From positions 1 to 52,910 of the forward strand of contig CBDUZW010000029.1 in NCBI GenBank assembly GCA_965371805.1: DNA of 52,910 nt, written 5' to 3'. The stretch's first letter is position 1, and each line of letters begins with the position of its first letter. Positions 22,953-31,530 of this stretch are shown here, piece by piece. This DNA is from JAOZTV01 sp965371805. GTDB lineage: Bacteria; Acidobacteriota; Aminicenantia; UBA2199. The position numbers and the translations under genes were made by a program. The notes under the pieces were generated by a model. That model had not been told where the DNA came from. It worked only from the letters and a program-made list of their open reading frames with translations, and made no database searches.

Positions 22953-24944
22953 ATGAAAAAAATGGATAGAAAATCAAGGAAACTTTTCAAAGTAATATTG
23001 ATGAGCTTCTTAATACCCTTCATGCAATTTAATTTCCTCATTGCAGAGGAGCTTTTCGTCCCAAATGGGCAAAAAATAACCACATCCAATAGCTGGGTTG
23101 TTAATCTGGCAGATTTTAATGGAGATGGTAAACTTGATGCTTATTTTGAAGGCAAAATATGGTTAAACAAGGGCAAGGGCAATTTTGCCAAAACTAACCG
23201 TAATTTTGGCACAGGGCTTTTTGTCAATTTTGCTGATTTAAACGGTGATGGTTTAATTGATGGGGTTAGCCAGGACAAATTATATCTAGATGATGGGAAC
23301 CACCATTACAGTATCAGTGGTCCACTTTCTAGTGATATTGTGATGCATTCTGCAGTACTGGTCGATCTGGATAATGATACTGACATCGATATCATCAGTT
23401 TATCAACAACCCAGGACAGGATCCTCTTGAACAATGGAAAAGGTCACTTCACAAATACTGGTAAAAAACTGGGAGGCTGGGCGCAGGCGAAGTATGCTTT
23501 CGGTGATATTAACGGTGATGGCTTTACAGATATTTATGTGGCGATTCCCCACACACCGCCTCCTATGGTGCATTCTCCAAATAAAATTTGGCTCAGTGAT
23601 GGGAAAAAGGGTTTTATTGAGAGAGATCATGATATTCCAAAAGCGGTAAGTAGAAGTGCAATTTTATCTGATTTTGACAACGATGGAGACCTTGACTTGT
23701 TTGTTGCCAGCAATGGCGATACTGGAAATTTAATATTTTTTAATGATGGTAAAGGAAATTTTACCAACAGTGGTCAAAAACTGGGAAATAATTCCAATTC
23801 GGCAAAAACTGCTGATTTTGATAATGATGGTGATCTTGATTTGTTTATTTGTCACGGGCAAGTTCCTCTTGGCAATGGCGCCTCCAACATGATTTGGTTA
23901 AATGATGGGAAAGGACATTTTACAGATAGCCGCCTGCGATTGGGGAACTCAAACAGTGCGGCAGTCGCCTTGGGTGACATCAACCAGGATGGCAAAATCG
24001 ATGCCGTAGTGGTAAATACAAAGTTAGACAAAAAAAACAGTTATAAGGCTGTTCCAATGCCATTGGAAATATGGTTAAATAAATCCTCAGATGCTGCAGA
24101 CAACAAGATTGAATTTACTGATTTAAAAGGAGATTATCTTGGTCAAAAACTGCCGGGAGATTCAGCAGTTATTTTTGCGCCTGGAATTGTTTCAGTGAAT
24201 GGAAGATATGAATATGGTGTTTCGTTTACTCCTGATTTAAAAGAAATATATTTTACAGGTAAAAGAAAAGGCGAAAGAGCAAGTGTATATTTCTCAAAAC
24301 TTATAGACAAAAAATGGACAAATCCTAAAAAAGCAAATTTAACAAAAGGAAAAAAAAAGAGTGAATTTGAGGCGTTTGTGAATCTTAGTGGCAAAAAAAT
24401 TTATTTTACAGCCAATGATTCTAGGGATATTAAAATTTGGTGCGCAAGCCGTTCCGGGAACTGGTGGAGTAATGCAAAAGTACTTGATTCTCCGATAAAT
24501 GATGATATTGTTTTTTATCCAAATGAAGCGAAGAATGGAGATCTTTTTTATAAAAATGTTTCAAAAAGAAAAATGTATTATGCTCCCAACAAAAATGGCA
24601 AATTTCCCGAAATATTCGAAGTTGGAATTGAATATGGCAGCCACGGTTTTATTGCCCCATCTCAAGACTTTATGCTGATAGACGCCCGAAAAGATAATGA
24701 CAAAACAAAAGACAAGGATATTCACGTCTGTTTTAAGAAGAAAGACGGAGCATGGACAAAACCAATAAACCTTGGAAGTGCAGTAAATTCCAGTTTTAAC
24801 GAAACATGCCCAAGTATCACTCCAGATGGTAAATATTTATTTTTTAGTAGATATGACGAAGAAGGTGGGTTACCAAACATTTATTGGGTAAGTGCAAAAA
24901 TAATTGATGAATTAAAAAAGCAATCAAAGGCTAATTTAAAATGA
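22953..24944 (+). CDS. Exported FG-GAP + PD40 double beta-propeller protein
   Basis: The 663-residue protein has a signal peptide with a basic start (MKKMDRKSRKLFKVILMSF). Seven FG-GAP blades follow at about 35-375 with DFNGDGKLD, DLNGDGLID, DLDNDTDID, DINGDGFTD, DFDNDGDLD twice and DINQDGKID. From about 395 to 660 comes a PD40 propeller (FTDLKGDYLGQKLPGDSAVIFAPG, SFTPDLKEIYFTG, FYPNEAKNGDLFY, ITPDGKYLFFSRYD). It is the full-length parent of the shortened gene at 20256. The start behind AAGGAGACG is preferred to one 11 codons upstream. The role is probably surface binding. Confidence 0.88.
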   Translation: MKKMDRKSRKLFKVILMSFLIPFMQFNFLIAEELFVPNGQKITTSNSWVVNLADFNGDGKLDAYFEGKIWLNKGKGNFAKTNRNFGTGLFVNFADLNGDGLIDGVSQDKLYLDDGNHHYSISGPLSSDIVMHSAVLVDLDNDTDIDIISLSTTQDRILLNNGKGHFTNTGKKLGGWAQAKYAFGDINGDGFTDIYVAIPHTPPPMVHSPNKIWLSDGKKGFIERDHDIPKAVSRSAILSDFDNDGDLDLFVASNGDTGNLIFFNDGKGNFTNSGQKLGNNSNSAKTADFDNDGDLDLFICHGQVPLGNGASNMIWLNDGKGHFTDSRLRLGNSNSAAVALGDINQDGKIDAVVVNTKLDKKNSYKAVPMPLEIWLNKSSDAADNKIEFTDLKGDYLGQKLPGDSAVIFAPGIVSVNGRYEYGVSFTPDLKEIYFTGKRKGERASVYFSKLIDKKWTNPKKANLTKGKKKSEFEAFVNLSGKKIYFTANDSRDIKIWCASRSGNWWSNAKVLDSPINDDIVFYPNEAKNGDLFYKNVSKRKMYYAPNKNGKFPEIFEVGIEYGSHGFIAPSQDFMLIDARKDNDKTKDKDIHVCFKKKDGAWTKPINLGSAVNSSFNETCPSITPDGKYLFFSRYDEEGGLPNIYWVSAKIIDELKKQSKANLK

Positions 24945-24971
24945 AAAAAACACTAAAATGAAGGAACATAC

Positions 24972-26135
24972 ATGAGATCAATTAAATTCTTAATTATACT
25001 TTTCTTTTTATCAGGAATTGCCTACTCTCAAAAGAGTGATGACCTGATAATTGCAAAAAGAATCAGAATAAATTCAACTGTACTTGGTGAACAGAGAACC
25101 ATATTGGTTTCTACACCTTCCAATTATCTCCATTCTAAAGAGGCTTATCCGGTGATGTATGTTCTGGATGGTTCTGACGCAACCATTCATTTCACTTCAG
25201 GTTTAATAAAAGATTTATCCAAAAGGGCTCTCTGCCCTGAAATGATAATTGTTGCTATTGCAAATACTGACAGATTTAGAGATATGACCCCAACCAAATA
25301 TAAGCGAAACCCAAAGAGAGCATCTGGTGGGGCAGATAAATTTCTCAAATTTATCGAAAAAGAGCTCTTTCCCTTTATTCAGACTAATTACAGAACCCTT
25401 CCTTATCGGATTATTTCGGGTCACTCAGCTTCGGGAATGTGTGTAACTCATGCATTTCTTTCCCACAATAATATGTTTAATGCATATATTGCAATGAGCC
25501 CGTGTTTTTGGTGGGATACCAATTTATTTATCAAAAAGGCTGAGAAAGAAATCAGAAATATGAAGCTTCAGCATAAACATTTCTATTTTAGTACAGGGAC
25601 AAAAGAGAATTCCAAATATGTTGATAGTGCTCAAGCTTTTTATCAAGTGATGACTAAAAAATCTCCTTTAGAATTAAAATGGAAATTTGATTATATAAAA
25701 AATGAAGACCATGGAAGTCAAGGGACCATTGCGATGTATAATGGCTTGAGGTTTATATACCAGGATTGGAAATTTGATACAAATAAAGTTAAAGAAGGGG
25801 GATTAAACTATATTAATAGTTTTTACCTTAAGCAATCAAAAAAATATGGATATGAGGTTCTCCCTTCTGAAGCTGCAATGATTTCCTTTGGATATATGAT
25901 GATAAGGAATAAAAAAAATGAAGAGGCAATAAAAATATTTAAAAAGAATATTCTTAAACATCCTCACTCGGCAAATGCTTATGACTGCCTGGGAGCAGCA
26001 TATTTAGCAGCAGGAAAAATTGATATTTCAATTAAAAATTATGAAAAAGCGGTTGAATTAGGTACATGTTTTAAAGATGTGAACCTGAAAATTTACAAAC
26101 AGGGACTTAAAAGGGCTAAGGCAAGAAAAAAATAA
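24972..26135 (+). CDS. Exported esterase-D-type alpha/beta hydrolase with C-terminal TPR
   Basis: The 387-residue protein has a signal peptide (MRSIKFLIILFFLSGIAYSQ). A hydrolase domain (about 25-265) has YPVMYVLDGSD, the nucleophile elbow ISGHSASGM (Ser152, with Ser instead of the usual last Gly) and NEDHGSQG with the likely catalytic His. TPR-like helices follow (NEEAIKIFKKNILKHPHSANAYDCLGAAYLAAGKIDISIKNYEKAVELG). Relatives hydrolyse siderophore or sugar-linked esters. It lies 27 bases after the double propeller gene, in the same operon. Confidence 0.87.
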   Translation: MRSIKFLIILFFLSGIAYSQKSDDLIIAKRIRINSTVLGEQRTILVSTPSNYLHSKEAYPVMYVLDGSDATIHFTSGLIKDLSKRALCPEMIIVAIANTDRFRDMTPTKYKRNPKRASGGADKFLKFIEKELFPFIQTNYRTLPYRIISGHSASGMCVTHAFLSHNNMFNAYIAMSPCFWWDTNLFIKKAEKEIRNMKLQHKHFYFSTGTKENSKYVDSAQAFYQVMTKKSPLELKWKFDYIKNEDHGSQGTIAMYNGLRFIYQDWKFDTNKVKEGGLNYINSFYLKQSKKYGYEVLPSEAAMISFGYMMIRNKKNEEAIKIFKKNILKHPHSANAYDCLGAAYLAAGKIDISIKNYEKAVELGTCFKDVNLKIYKQGLKRAKARKK

Positions 26136-26198
26136 GGATCGAAGCCCTTACATTATTTATAGAATTAATAAATGTATTTGCATAAAAGAATAATTTCA

Positions 26199-26275
26199 TC
26201 GAATGTATTTCCGTTTCATCGAAAATATTATTTATTTCTTAAATAAATTTGATATAGTCACTTTGGAGGTTCCAT
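26199..26275 (+). promoter_or_regulatory. Leader B, copy 2
   Basis: TCGAATGTATTTCCGTTTCA at 26199 repeats 20 bp later as TCGAAAATATTATTTATTTC, with TGATATAG at 26250 and GGAGG before ATG 26276. The 31-base distance from the second half-site to the -10 is the same as in copies 3 and 4. Confidence 0.6.
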
Positions 26276-26335
26276 ATGAAAATTAAGAAGAGTTTCAGGA
26301 AATCCCGGCTGGCACTAAAAATCTGCTTTTTTTGA
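26276..26335 (+). pseudogene. Truncated gene start behind leader B
   Basis: ATG with GGAGG opens MKIKKSFRKSRLALKICFF and stops. The first codons match the Kelch and PD40 starts at 26642 and 31608 (MKIKK), after which the sequence departs. In another frame the next bases read EEFQEIPAGTKNLLFL, loosely like the peptide encoded at 31312. Confidence 0.5.
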
Positions 26336-26454
26336 TGTTCAAAATCGGACACTTGATGTCCAATATCAGTCAATTCAGGTGTTATTATAATATGATTTTT
26401 GAAAAATTAAAGAAAAATCTTAGGGAATACTTTGATTTAATTATAAATTATTTT

Positions 26455-26470
26455 TGGCACTATTTTTGCA
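26455..26470 (+). promoter_or_regulatory. Sigma-54 (RpoN) promoter match
   Basis: TGGCAC-TATTT-TTGCA has the -24 GG and -12 GC with exactly 10 bases between, as RpoN promoters require. A small palindrome GGACA-CTTGA-TGTCC about 100 bases upstream could be an enhancer-binding-protein site. Only a very short frame follows, so the original target gene may be lost. Confidence 0.55.
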
Positions 26471-26564
26471 TCTATTTAATTGGGGGAAATGATGTTTATG
26501 GAGTTCAAATATTGACTATGAGTATAAAACAATAAAATGGAAGCTGGTATAAAAAATCTATTAA

Positions 26565-26641
26565 TCGAACCTATTTACGCTTTACCGAAAAAAATGTTTA
26601 TTTATAAAACAAATCTGATATAGTCACTTTGGAGGATCTAT
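26565..26641 (+). promoter_or_regulatory. Leader B, copy 3 (before the Kelch gene)
   Basis: TCGAACCTATTTACGCTTTA at 26565, CCGAA half-site 20 bp later at 26585, TGATATAG at 26616 and GGAGG before ATG 26642. Confidence 0.6.
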
Positions 26642-27661
26642 ATGAAAATAAAAAAATTATTTACACTGATTATCGTATTAATGTTTACATCTATACTAAA
26701 TATTCAAGCCAATGCTGTAGAGACCAAAAATATAAGGGGTGATAAAATTGTCTGGAAAAAACTTGCATCCCTTCCTGAAACATGTTCAGGTGGAGGAGCT
26801 GTAGTACTGAATAATAAAATATACTATGTGGCCTCCAGCCATGCGCCTCGATCCGGGACATCCGATTTTTACATGTATGATATTTCTGCAAATAGATGGA
26901 CAAAATTGGCAAATATGCCAAAAGCAATAGGAAATCTTGCTGTAGCAGAAGTATCCGGGAAAATATATGCAATAGGTGGAGGAGGCGGAGGGTTTAATCG
27001 TTCGAATTATGAGTACACTCCTGAGACGAATACATGGAAAACGGTTAAATCAATGCCAACTGCAAGGCAGCATATTGATTGTGCTGTTGTAAATAATAAG
27101 CTTCATGTTATTGGAGGTATAACCTCATTCAAAAATATAACAAAAAAGCATGAAGTGTATGATATAGCAACTGATACCTGGTCCGAAAGAGCTTCAATAC
27201 CCTCTTTAAGAAACTGTCCTGCAATTGTAACAATGGATTCGTTAATTTATGTTATTGGAGGTGGAGGCTCCGAAAAAAATATTTGGGAACCGATTAAAAC
27301 TGTTGAATCTTATAAGCCAAAAACGGATAAATGGATCACTAAATCTGATTTGCCCTTTGTGCTATATAAACCAGGAGCGGTAGTGGTAAATAATAAAATT
27401 ATTGTATTGGGTGGCCAAAATGCAAGAAGTAGATCATTATCATCCGCTTTAATTTACGATATCAAAAATGATACATGGGAAAAGACGACGCCATTGCCTA
27501 AGATTAATTGTTTTGCAGGGTATGCATCTGTAGGTAATAAAATCTATGTAATTGGCGGAACAACAAGTGCTCCAAACTGGACTTATTATTCTGATGTATA
27601 CGAAGGTACCCTAATGGATTCTTCAATCACATCAGATAATTCCACAAACAAGGAGAAATGA
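26642..27661 (+). CDS. Exported Kelch-repeat beta-propeller protein
   Basis: The 339-residue protein has a signal peptide (MKIKKLFTLIIVLMFTSILNIQANA). Six Kelch blades show the GG pair and spaced Tyr/Trp: KIYAIGGGGGG, NTWKTVKSMPTARQHIDCAVVNNKLHVIGG, DTWSERASIPS, LIYVIGGGGS, KIIVLGGQ and KIYVIGGTT. Single-domain bacterial Kelch proteins include sialate mutarotases, but no specific match is claimed. Its stop overlaps the ATGATG start of the MBL gene, so the two are co-translated. Leader B drives the pair. Confidence 0.9.
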   Translation: MKIKKLFTLIIVLMFTSILNIQANAVETKNIRGDKIVWKKLASLPETCSGGGAVVLNNKIYYVASSHAPRSGTSDFYMYDISANRWTKLANMPKAIGNLAVAEVSGKIYAIGGGGGGFNRSNYEYTPETNTWKTVKSMPTARQHIDCAVVNNKLHVIGGITSFKNITKKHEVYDIATDTWSERASIPSLRNCPAIVTMDSLIYVIGGGGSEKNIWEPIKTVESYKPKTDKWITKSDLPFVLYKPGAVVVNNKIIVLGGQNARSRSLSSALIYDIKNDTWEKTTPLPKINCFAGYASVGNKIYVIGGTTSAPNWTYYSDVYEGTLMDSSITSDNSTNKEK

Positions 27662-28500
27662 TGAAAAACAAATATTTAAAACTAAGTGTGATTCTATTAT
27701 TGTGGCTTTGTCTAACTGGAATACAGGCACAAAACACAAAAGGAGTTCCTGATGGTAAAAAAGCACAAATAACCTATGTTGGCAATGCAGGATTCCTGAT
27801 CAATATTGGAGATAAGAAAATCCTAATTGATGCTTTATTCAAGGGCTTTGCAGGTAATTACGAAGTACCTCAAAATATTCAGAAAAAACTAAAACTTGCA
27901 CAAGCACCATTTAATGAAGTGGATTTAATATTGGTTACCCATGCCCATGGCGATCATTTTAATGCGGATATGGTGAGGCAGCACATGAAGAATAACCCCA
28001 GGGCCATTTTTGCCTCAACACAACAAGTGGTTGACAGGCTGAATGGTTTCTCTGATCGGAGCATTATATTTAATCCGTCAAAAGGAAAGTCTGATAAGAA
28101 AAAGATTCGGGATTTCAGTATAGAGACTTTTTTTCTGCCTCATGGCCCAAATTCTAAAATAATGAATATAGGTTTTCTTGTTTCAGTGAATGGGATCACT
28201 TTTTTTCAAACAGGTGATGCTGATTTTGAACAATTTACCTTTGATGAATTTAGATCCCTACAGTTGCCGGAAAGAAAAATTGATCTTGCATTTATTCAAC
28301 ATTATTACCTCAGAGAAGATTTTTTGAGTAAAAAGTTCGTAAATGAAGCCATAGGCGGCAACTATATCATTCCAATTCATTATCATTTTACAAATCCGCC
28401 ATTTGATAAATCCATTGTATTACAAAATTACCCTGATGCAATAATCTTTAAAGAGGAATTACAATCCTGGTGTATGCCTGATAAAAGAGATAAATTATGA
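27658..28500 (+). CDS. Exported metallo-beta-lactamase-fold hydrolase, paralogue 2
   Basis: The 280-residue protein has a signal peptide ending IQAQ. THAHGDHF carries the metal ligands, with FLPHGP, FFQTGDADFEQF and IIPIHYHFT supplying the rest. The first ~60 bases are nearly the same as in the gene at 7757, after which divergence is larger. Here the gene follows Kelch with overlapping stop/start, instead of following araC, so the same hydrolase family sits under leader B rather than leader A. It is probably periplasmic with unknown substrate. Confidence 0.88.
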   Translation: MMKNKYLKLSVILLLWLCLTGIQAQNTKGVPDGKKAQITYVGNAGFLINIGDKKILIDALFKGFAGNYEVPQNIQKKLKLAQAPFNEVDLILVTHAHGDHFNADMVRQHMKNNPRAIFASTQQVVDRLNGFSDRSIIFNPSKGKSDKKKIRDFSIETFFLPHGPNSKIMNIGFLVSVNGITFFQTGDADFEQFTFDEFRSLQLPERKIDLAFIQHYYLREDFLSKKFVNEAIGGNYIIPIHYHFTNPPFDKSIVLQNYPDAIIFKEELQSWCMPDKRDKL

Positions 28501-28606
28501 AAATATGTGAAAAAAAATGACATTCTTTCTAGCCTGACACCGAAATATAATTTATTCTATCACATCAAGAGTAAAAGAAAAGATGGATTCTAAATTTTTT
28601 AAAAAA

Positions 28607-30133
28607 TCAACAATTCAATTTAAATATTGGGAGGTCATCGAATATATACTCATTTTCCTTTTCACTATCCATATCTACATTTTCAATAATTTTAATACTT
28701 AAGGTCCACTTAATATTTGCCATATTTCGTCCAATAATAGTAGGAGGAAGCTGCTCATGCAGCCAGAATTCAACTGGAATTTTTAAAGTACCTGAATGTT
28801 CCAACAATCCTTCAGGTATTTTTTTATTTTTTTTCCATATCGTTTTTTGTGCACTACTGACACTTATCTCATACTCCGATTCTCTATATATCATTTTATG
28901 ACCAATACACTCCAGTTTTAACATTATCCACTGTAAATCATTTTTAAGGCATTTCAAGCATATAATACCGGATAACCAGCTGTTTACAAATCCGCACCCG
29001 GATGTAAGCTCAAATCGAACATGTTTATTATATTTTTGCTTTTTTAAAAACTGTTTAAAAATAATGATAGAACTTGTCATTAAGATCATTGTAACTACAA
29101 TCACTAAAATAATGGAAATATTACTGGATAAAAAAAGCACTGCTATAAAGCCTGTAATTAAAAGTGAAATAATAATGAGGGGTATTCTAAAAATATTTTT
29201 TGGAGAAACACTGACTGCTTTATTCTCTAACTTTATGCCTCCCGGGTAAAACCTTAAATGTGACGTCATATGTTTCCAGACATCCAAAATTGTTTTTAAA
29301 ATAACCATAATAATAATAGGCGTTATAGATTTTGATTGATATTCCATCACATAGAACCCATAAGAAAAAATCACCAGGTGAAGTATCATCATCCGTGAAA
29401 TCGGAGCCATCAAACATTCCTGATAGGAGATCCTCTTATACTCCTTATGATAGATAAAATGATAAAACAGAGAAAATAAATGAGGAGATACCAATAAACT
29501 TATCGCAATTATAACTTCAACAGGAGAATTGTACGGAAAACCAAAAAAAAGTATAACAAATAGTCCATGAACGGATACGAACATAAAATATATAAAACCC
29601 ATTAGATTTGAAGCCTTTTTTTTTATGGGAGACTTTTGTTTGTCCGTACTGTCAGCATTTTTTATGTCTGATGGAAATGGCCCCTCTGCTTTTTTTGTTT
29701 TATATATATTTAGAATACCTACAAAAGCATTTTCTATCCAGTATAAAAAAACGAGTATTTCAACACGCCAGCCAAAGAACAAAATCCCCAGTATCGGAAT
29801 CAGATTCATTCCAATTAAAAATGCTGTTGATGGTATCAATTTTAAATATCTGTTTTTTAAAGATAAGTTTTTAAATAATTTTTCTTTTAACTTTTTTAAT
29901 TCAGATTGGCTGGATAAAAAAATTGTATTTGGATCTTTTTTTATCCATTTACTATTTTCAAATAGATACCAGTCACTGCTGCGTCCCCCTATACTCCATA
30001 CCCTGCCAAGATGATCCTTTAACTGAAGATTTTTTATTTTAGTTTTAAATTGATCCGCACTGATCAATTTCTCTCCGTACTGTTTTTGAATTTCCTCAAA
30101 TTTAGCTTCTGCAGCTCTGAATTCTCCAAGCAT
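28607..30133 (-). CDS. DUF6498-like multi-pass membrane protein with an N-terminal WYxY-type module
   Basis: The 508-residue protein begins with a short soluble module (FEEIQKQYGEKLISADQFKTKIKNLQ, then GRVWSIGGRSSDWYLFENSKW), similar to modules that sense or tether in membrane proteins. Six to eight transmembrane helices follow, with FFGWRVEILVFLYWIENAFVGILNIYK typical of DUF6498. A C-terminal soluble part (about 370-508) contains SGCGF and CLKCL. The start is behind GGAGG with slightly long spacing. No function is known. It is divergent from the flanking exported-protein operons. Confidence 0.7.
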   Translation of the reverse strand: MLGEFRAAEAKFEEIQKQYGEKLISADQFKTKIKNLQLKDHLGRVWSIGGRSSDWYLFENSKWIKKDPNTIFLSSQSELKKLKEKLFKNLSLKNRYLKLIPSTAFLIGMNLIPILGILFFGWRVEILVFLYWIENAFVGILNIYKTKKAEGPFPSDIKNADSTDKQKSPIKKKASNLMGFIYFMFVSVHGLFVILFFGFPYNSPVEVIIAISLLVSPHLFSLFYHFIYHKEYKRISYQECLMAPISRMMILHLVIFSYGFYVMEYQSKSITPIIIMVILKTILDVWKHMTSHLRFYPGGIKLENKAVSVSPKNIFRIPLIIISLLITGFIAVLFLSSNISIILVIVVTMILMTSSIIIFKQFLKKQKYNKHVRFELTSGCGFVNSWLSGIICLKCLKNDLQWIMLKLECIGHKMIYRESEYEISVSSAQKTIWKKNKKIPEGLLEHSGTLKIPVEFWLHEQLPPTIIGRNMANIKWTLSIKIIENVDMDSEKENEYIFDDLPIFKLNC

Positions 30134-30349
30134 ATTTCTGTAATTACCTCCAGATTAAATTGTAAAATTGCTAAATTAGAAAAACAGGGCGAATTAAAAT
30201 AAAATGTAGTAATAATAGAAAAGCAGTTTAATTTAGTCAATGAAGAACTGCTAAAATAAGATTTAGCAGAAAATATTTATAAGTGCCAGCTCCTTATATA
30301 AATACAGAACTTATATGGCCCTAAAACGCAACAACGTTTCCGCTAGCCC

Positions 30350-30793
30350 CTATTTAGATTTTTTCCACGGATCCTTTTTCTTCAGGACTGTGATCATTGC
30401 ATCAAATGCATCCTGAACTTCTTCATCATCTTTATAATCTTTCCAAATTACTTTTATTGCTTTGGCGATGTTGTTCTGTTCATTTACATATTCCTTTGAC
30501 ATGACACTATACGCTTTTCTCAGCTCTTCATACTTTTTACGATTATTTTTCACCTTTTCCCAGGCTTTTTCTATTTCAGGTTCAATTTTTTCAATCTCTA
30601 TTCGATACTCATCCATTGCTTCAATAATTATTTCCGGATCATCTGTTCCCAATACCTTGTTGGCAAATATATTTCCATAATCCATTCCCTTTTTTTTCAA
30701 AGATATTATAGATATCTCTTCAGCTTCACTGTTGCAGCCTACCATTCCAAATACCATAACTGTAATGACAAAAAGCAGTATACTGTTTTTCAT
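30350..30793 (-). CDS. Small helical lipoprotein
   Basis: The 147-residue protein has a lipoprotein signal with lipobox VGC at residues 18-20 (VFGMVGCNSEAEE). The rest is charged and helical (MDEYRIEIEKIEPEIEKAWEKVKNNRKKYEELRKAYSVMS), probably coiled. AGGAG precedes the ATG. It is likely anchored in the inner leaflet of the outer membrane or in the inner membrane. I recognise no family. Confidence 0.7.
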   Translation of the reverse strand: MKNSILLFVITVMVFGMVGCNSEAEEISIISLKKKGMDYGNIFANKVLGTDDPEIIIEAMDEYRIEIEKIEPEIEKAWEKVKNNRKKYEELRKAYSVMSKEYVNEQNNIAKAIKVIWKDYKDDEEVQDAFDAMITVLKKKDPWKKSK

Positions 30794-31034
30794 TTCATTC
30801 TCCTAATTATTTTTAACTTTTTTAAGCGCTTTATAGCACTTATGTCCATCGTACCATAAAAAAAATTATTTTTCAACTCAATTTCATACTGCTAACCCCC
30901 CATTTTTTTAAGTTTTGATCCCAGATAATTTTAATCCAGCCAGGATAATATCTGCCGATTCAGTATATTCATATTTCCCTTTATTTAATATTTAATGAAA
31001 AATTTGAGTCAATTCTATAGTAAAAATGTATCTA

Positions 31035-31091
31035 TTAAATTTTTGAAATATGAATCTTCCAGACTTCATCTTCTTCATCTTCTACTAACAA
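31035..31091 (-). pseudogene. C-terminal fragment of a 6-bladed propeller gene
   Basis: The minus strand encodes LLVEDEEDEVWKIHISKI and a stop, matching the last 18 residues of the protein at 21465. Nothing upstream continues the match. This is an inverted remnant of that paralogue family. Confidence 0.8.
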
Positions 31092-31102
31092 ATGATGTAA
31101 CC

Positions 31103-31136
31103 TGGCACCAAAAATCTTTTGGCACCAAAAATCTTT
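31103..31136 (+). repeat. 17-bp tandem duplication
   Basis: TGGCACCAAAAATCTTT occurs twice in direct contact (31103-31119 and 31120-31136). Related bases (GACACCAAAATCCCCAAAAATC) appear at 31372. The first half looks like a -24 element but lacks the -12 GC. Confidence 0.85.
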
Positions 31137-31235
31137 AAAGAGATAAACTGTCCATTTTCAAAACAAGAATGTCCGTTAATGAACATGTATAAGTAATATT
31201 AATTGATATTTATAATTATACAGCAAAATTATTTT

Positions 31236-31251
31236 TGGCAACAATCTTGCT
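31236..31251 (+). promoter_or_regulatory. Sigma-54 (RpoN) promoter before a 40-codon ORF
   Basis: TGGCAACAATCTTGCT has GG and GC 10 bases apart and close agreement with the RpoN consensus. A transcript would start about 31262, leaving a ~50-base leader with AGGAG at 31300 and ATG at 31312. TGTCC motifs 60-90 bases upstream (31149 and 31170) might bind an activator. Confidence 0.6.
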
Positions 31252-31311
31252 GTAGAATTTATTATCAATTGCACTAAAATATTTTAAAGTGTAAGTGTCA
31301 GGAGTAAAAAA

Positions 31312-31434
31312 ATGATAATGAAGCATTTAAGAACAGTTGTTAAGAAGCAAGAAATCTCAGAGGAAATCTTGCCTGACACCAAAATCCCCAAAAATCTAAG
31401 GGAATTTTTGAAGAATAATGAAAAAGAGCAATAA
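31312..31434 (+). CDS. Putative short peptide gene (40 aa) under a sigma-54 promoter
   Basis: AGGAG stands seven bases before ATG; the peptide MIMKHLRTVVKKQEISEEIL, then PDTKIPKNLREFLKNNEKEQ, is highly charged with no signal peptide, cysteine or membrane segment. Its last codons and stop (AAAGAGCAATAA) are the first bases of leader A copy 9. This shows where the start of the leader A consensus may come from. No function is known; it could be a regulatory or precursor peptide, or a decayed gene start. Confidence 0.4.
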   Translation: MIMKHLRTVVKKQEISEEILPDTKIPKNLREFLKNNEKEQ

Positions 31435-31475
31435 TCTGCAATAATTATGATTTTTTTATCTGTATTATGTAATCT
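31421..31475 (+). promoter_or_regulatory. Leader A, copy 9 (partial)
   Basis: AAAAAGAGCAATAATCTGC and a TGTATTATG right arm are retained, but no ribosome site follows. It lies just upstream of leader B copy 4, making this the only place where both leader types are joined. Confidence 0.45.
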
Positions 31476-31530
31476 GATAATTAAAAAATTTATAGAATTA
31501 AGTATGCATTTTTATAAAACATTTATTTAA

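Noticed and set aside
26332..26535. 67-codon frame across 26332-26535
   Set aside because: It starts at a TTG without a ribosome site, spans the sigma-54 promoter and shows no family pattern.
28501..28606. Rho-independent terminator between the convergent MBL and DUF6498-like genes
   Set aside because: No stem of useful length with a T-tract could be found in the 106 bases.
31103..31119. Third sigma-54 promoter at TGGCACCAAAAATCTTT
   Set aside because: The -24 half is good but no GC lies at the required 10-base distance.
7680..31475. Leader A copies as a CRISPR array or as MITEs
   Set aside because: Spacing is kilobases, there are no spacers, and the copies lack terminal inverted repeats and target duplications; they sit in one orientation before start codons.
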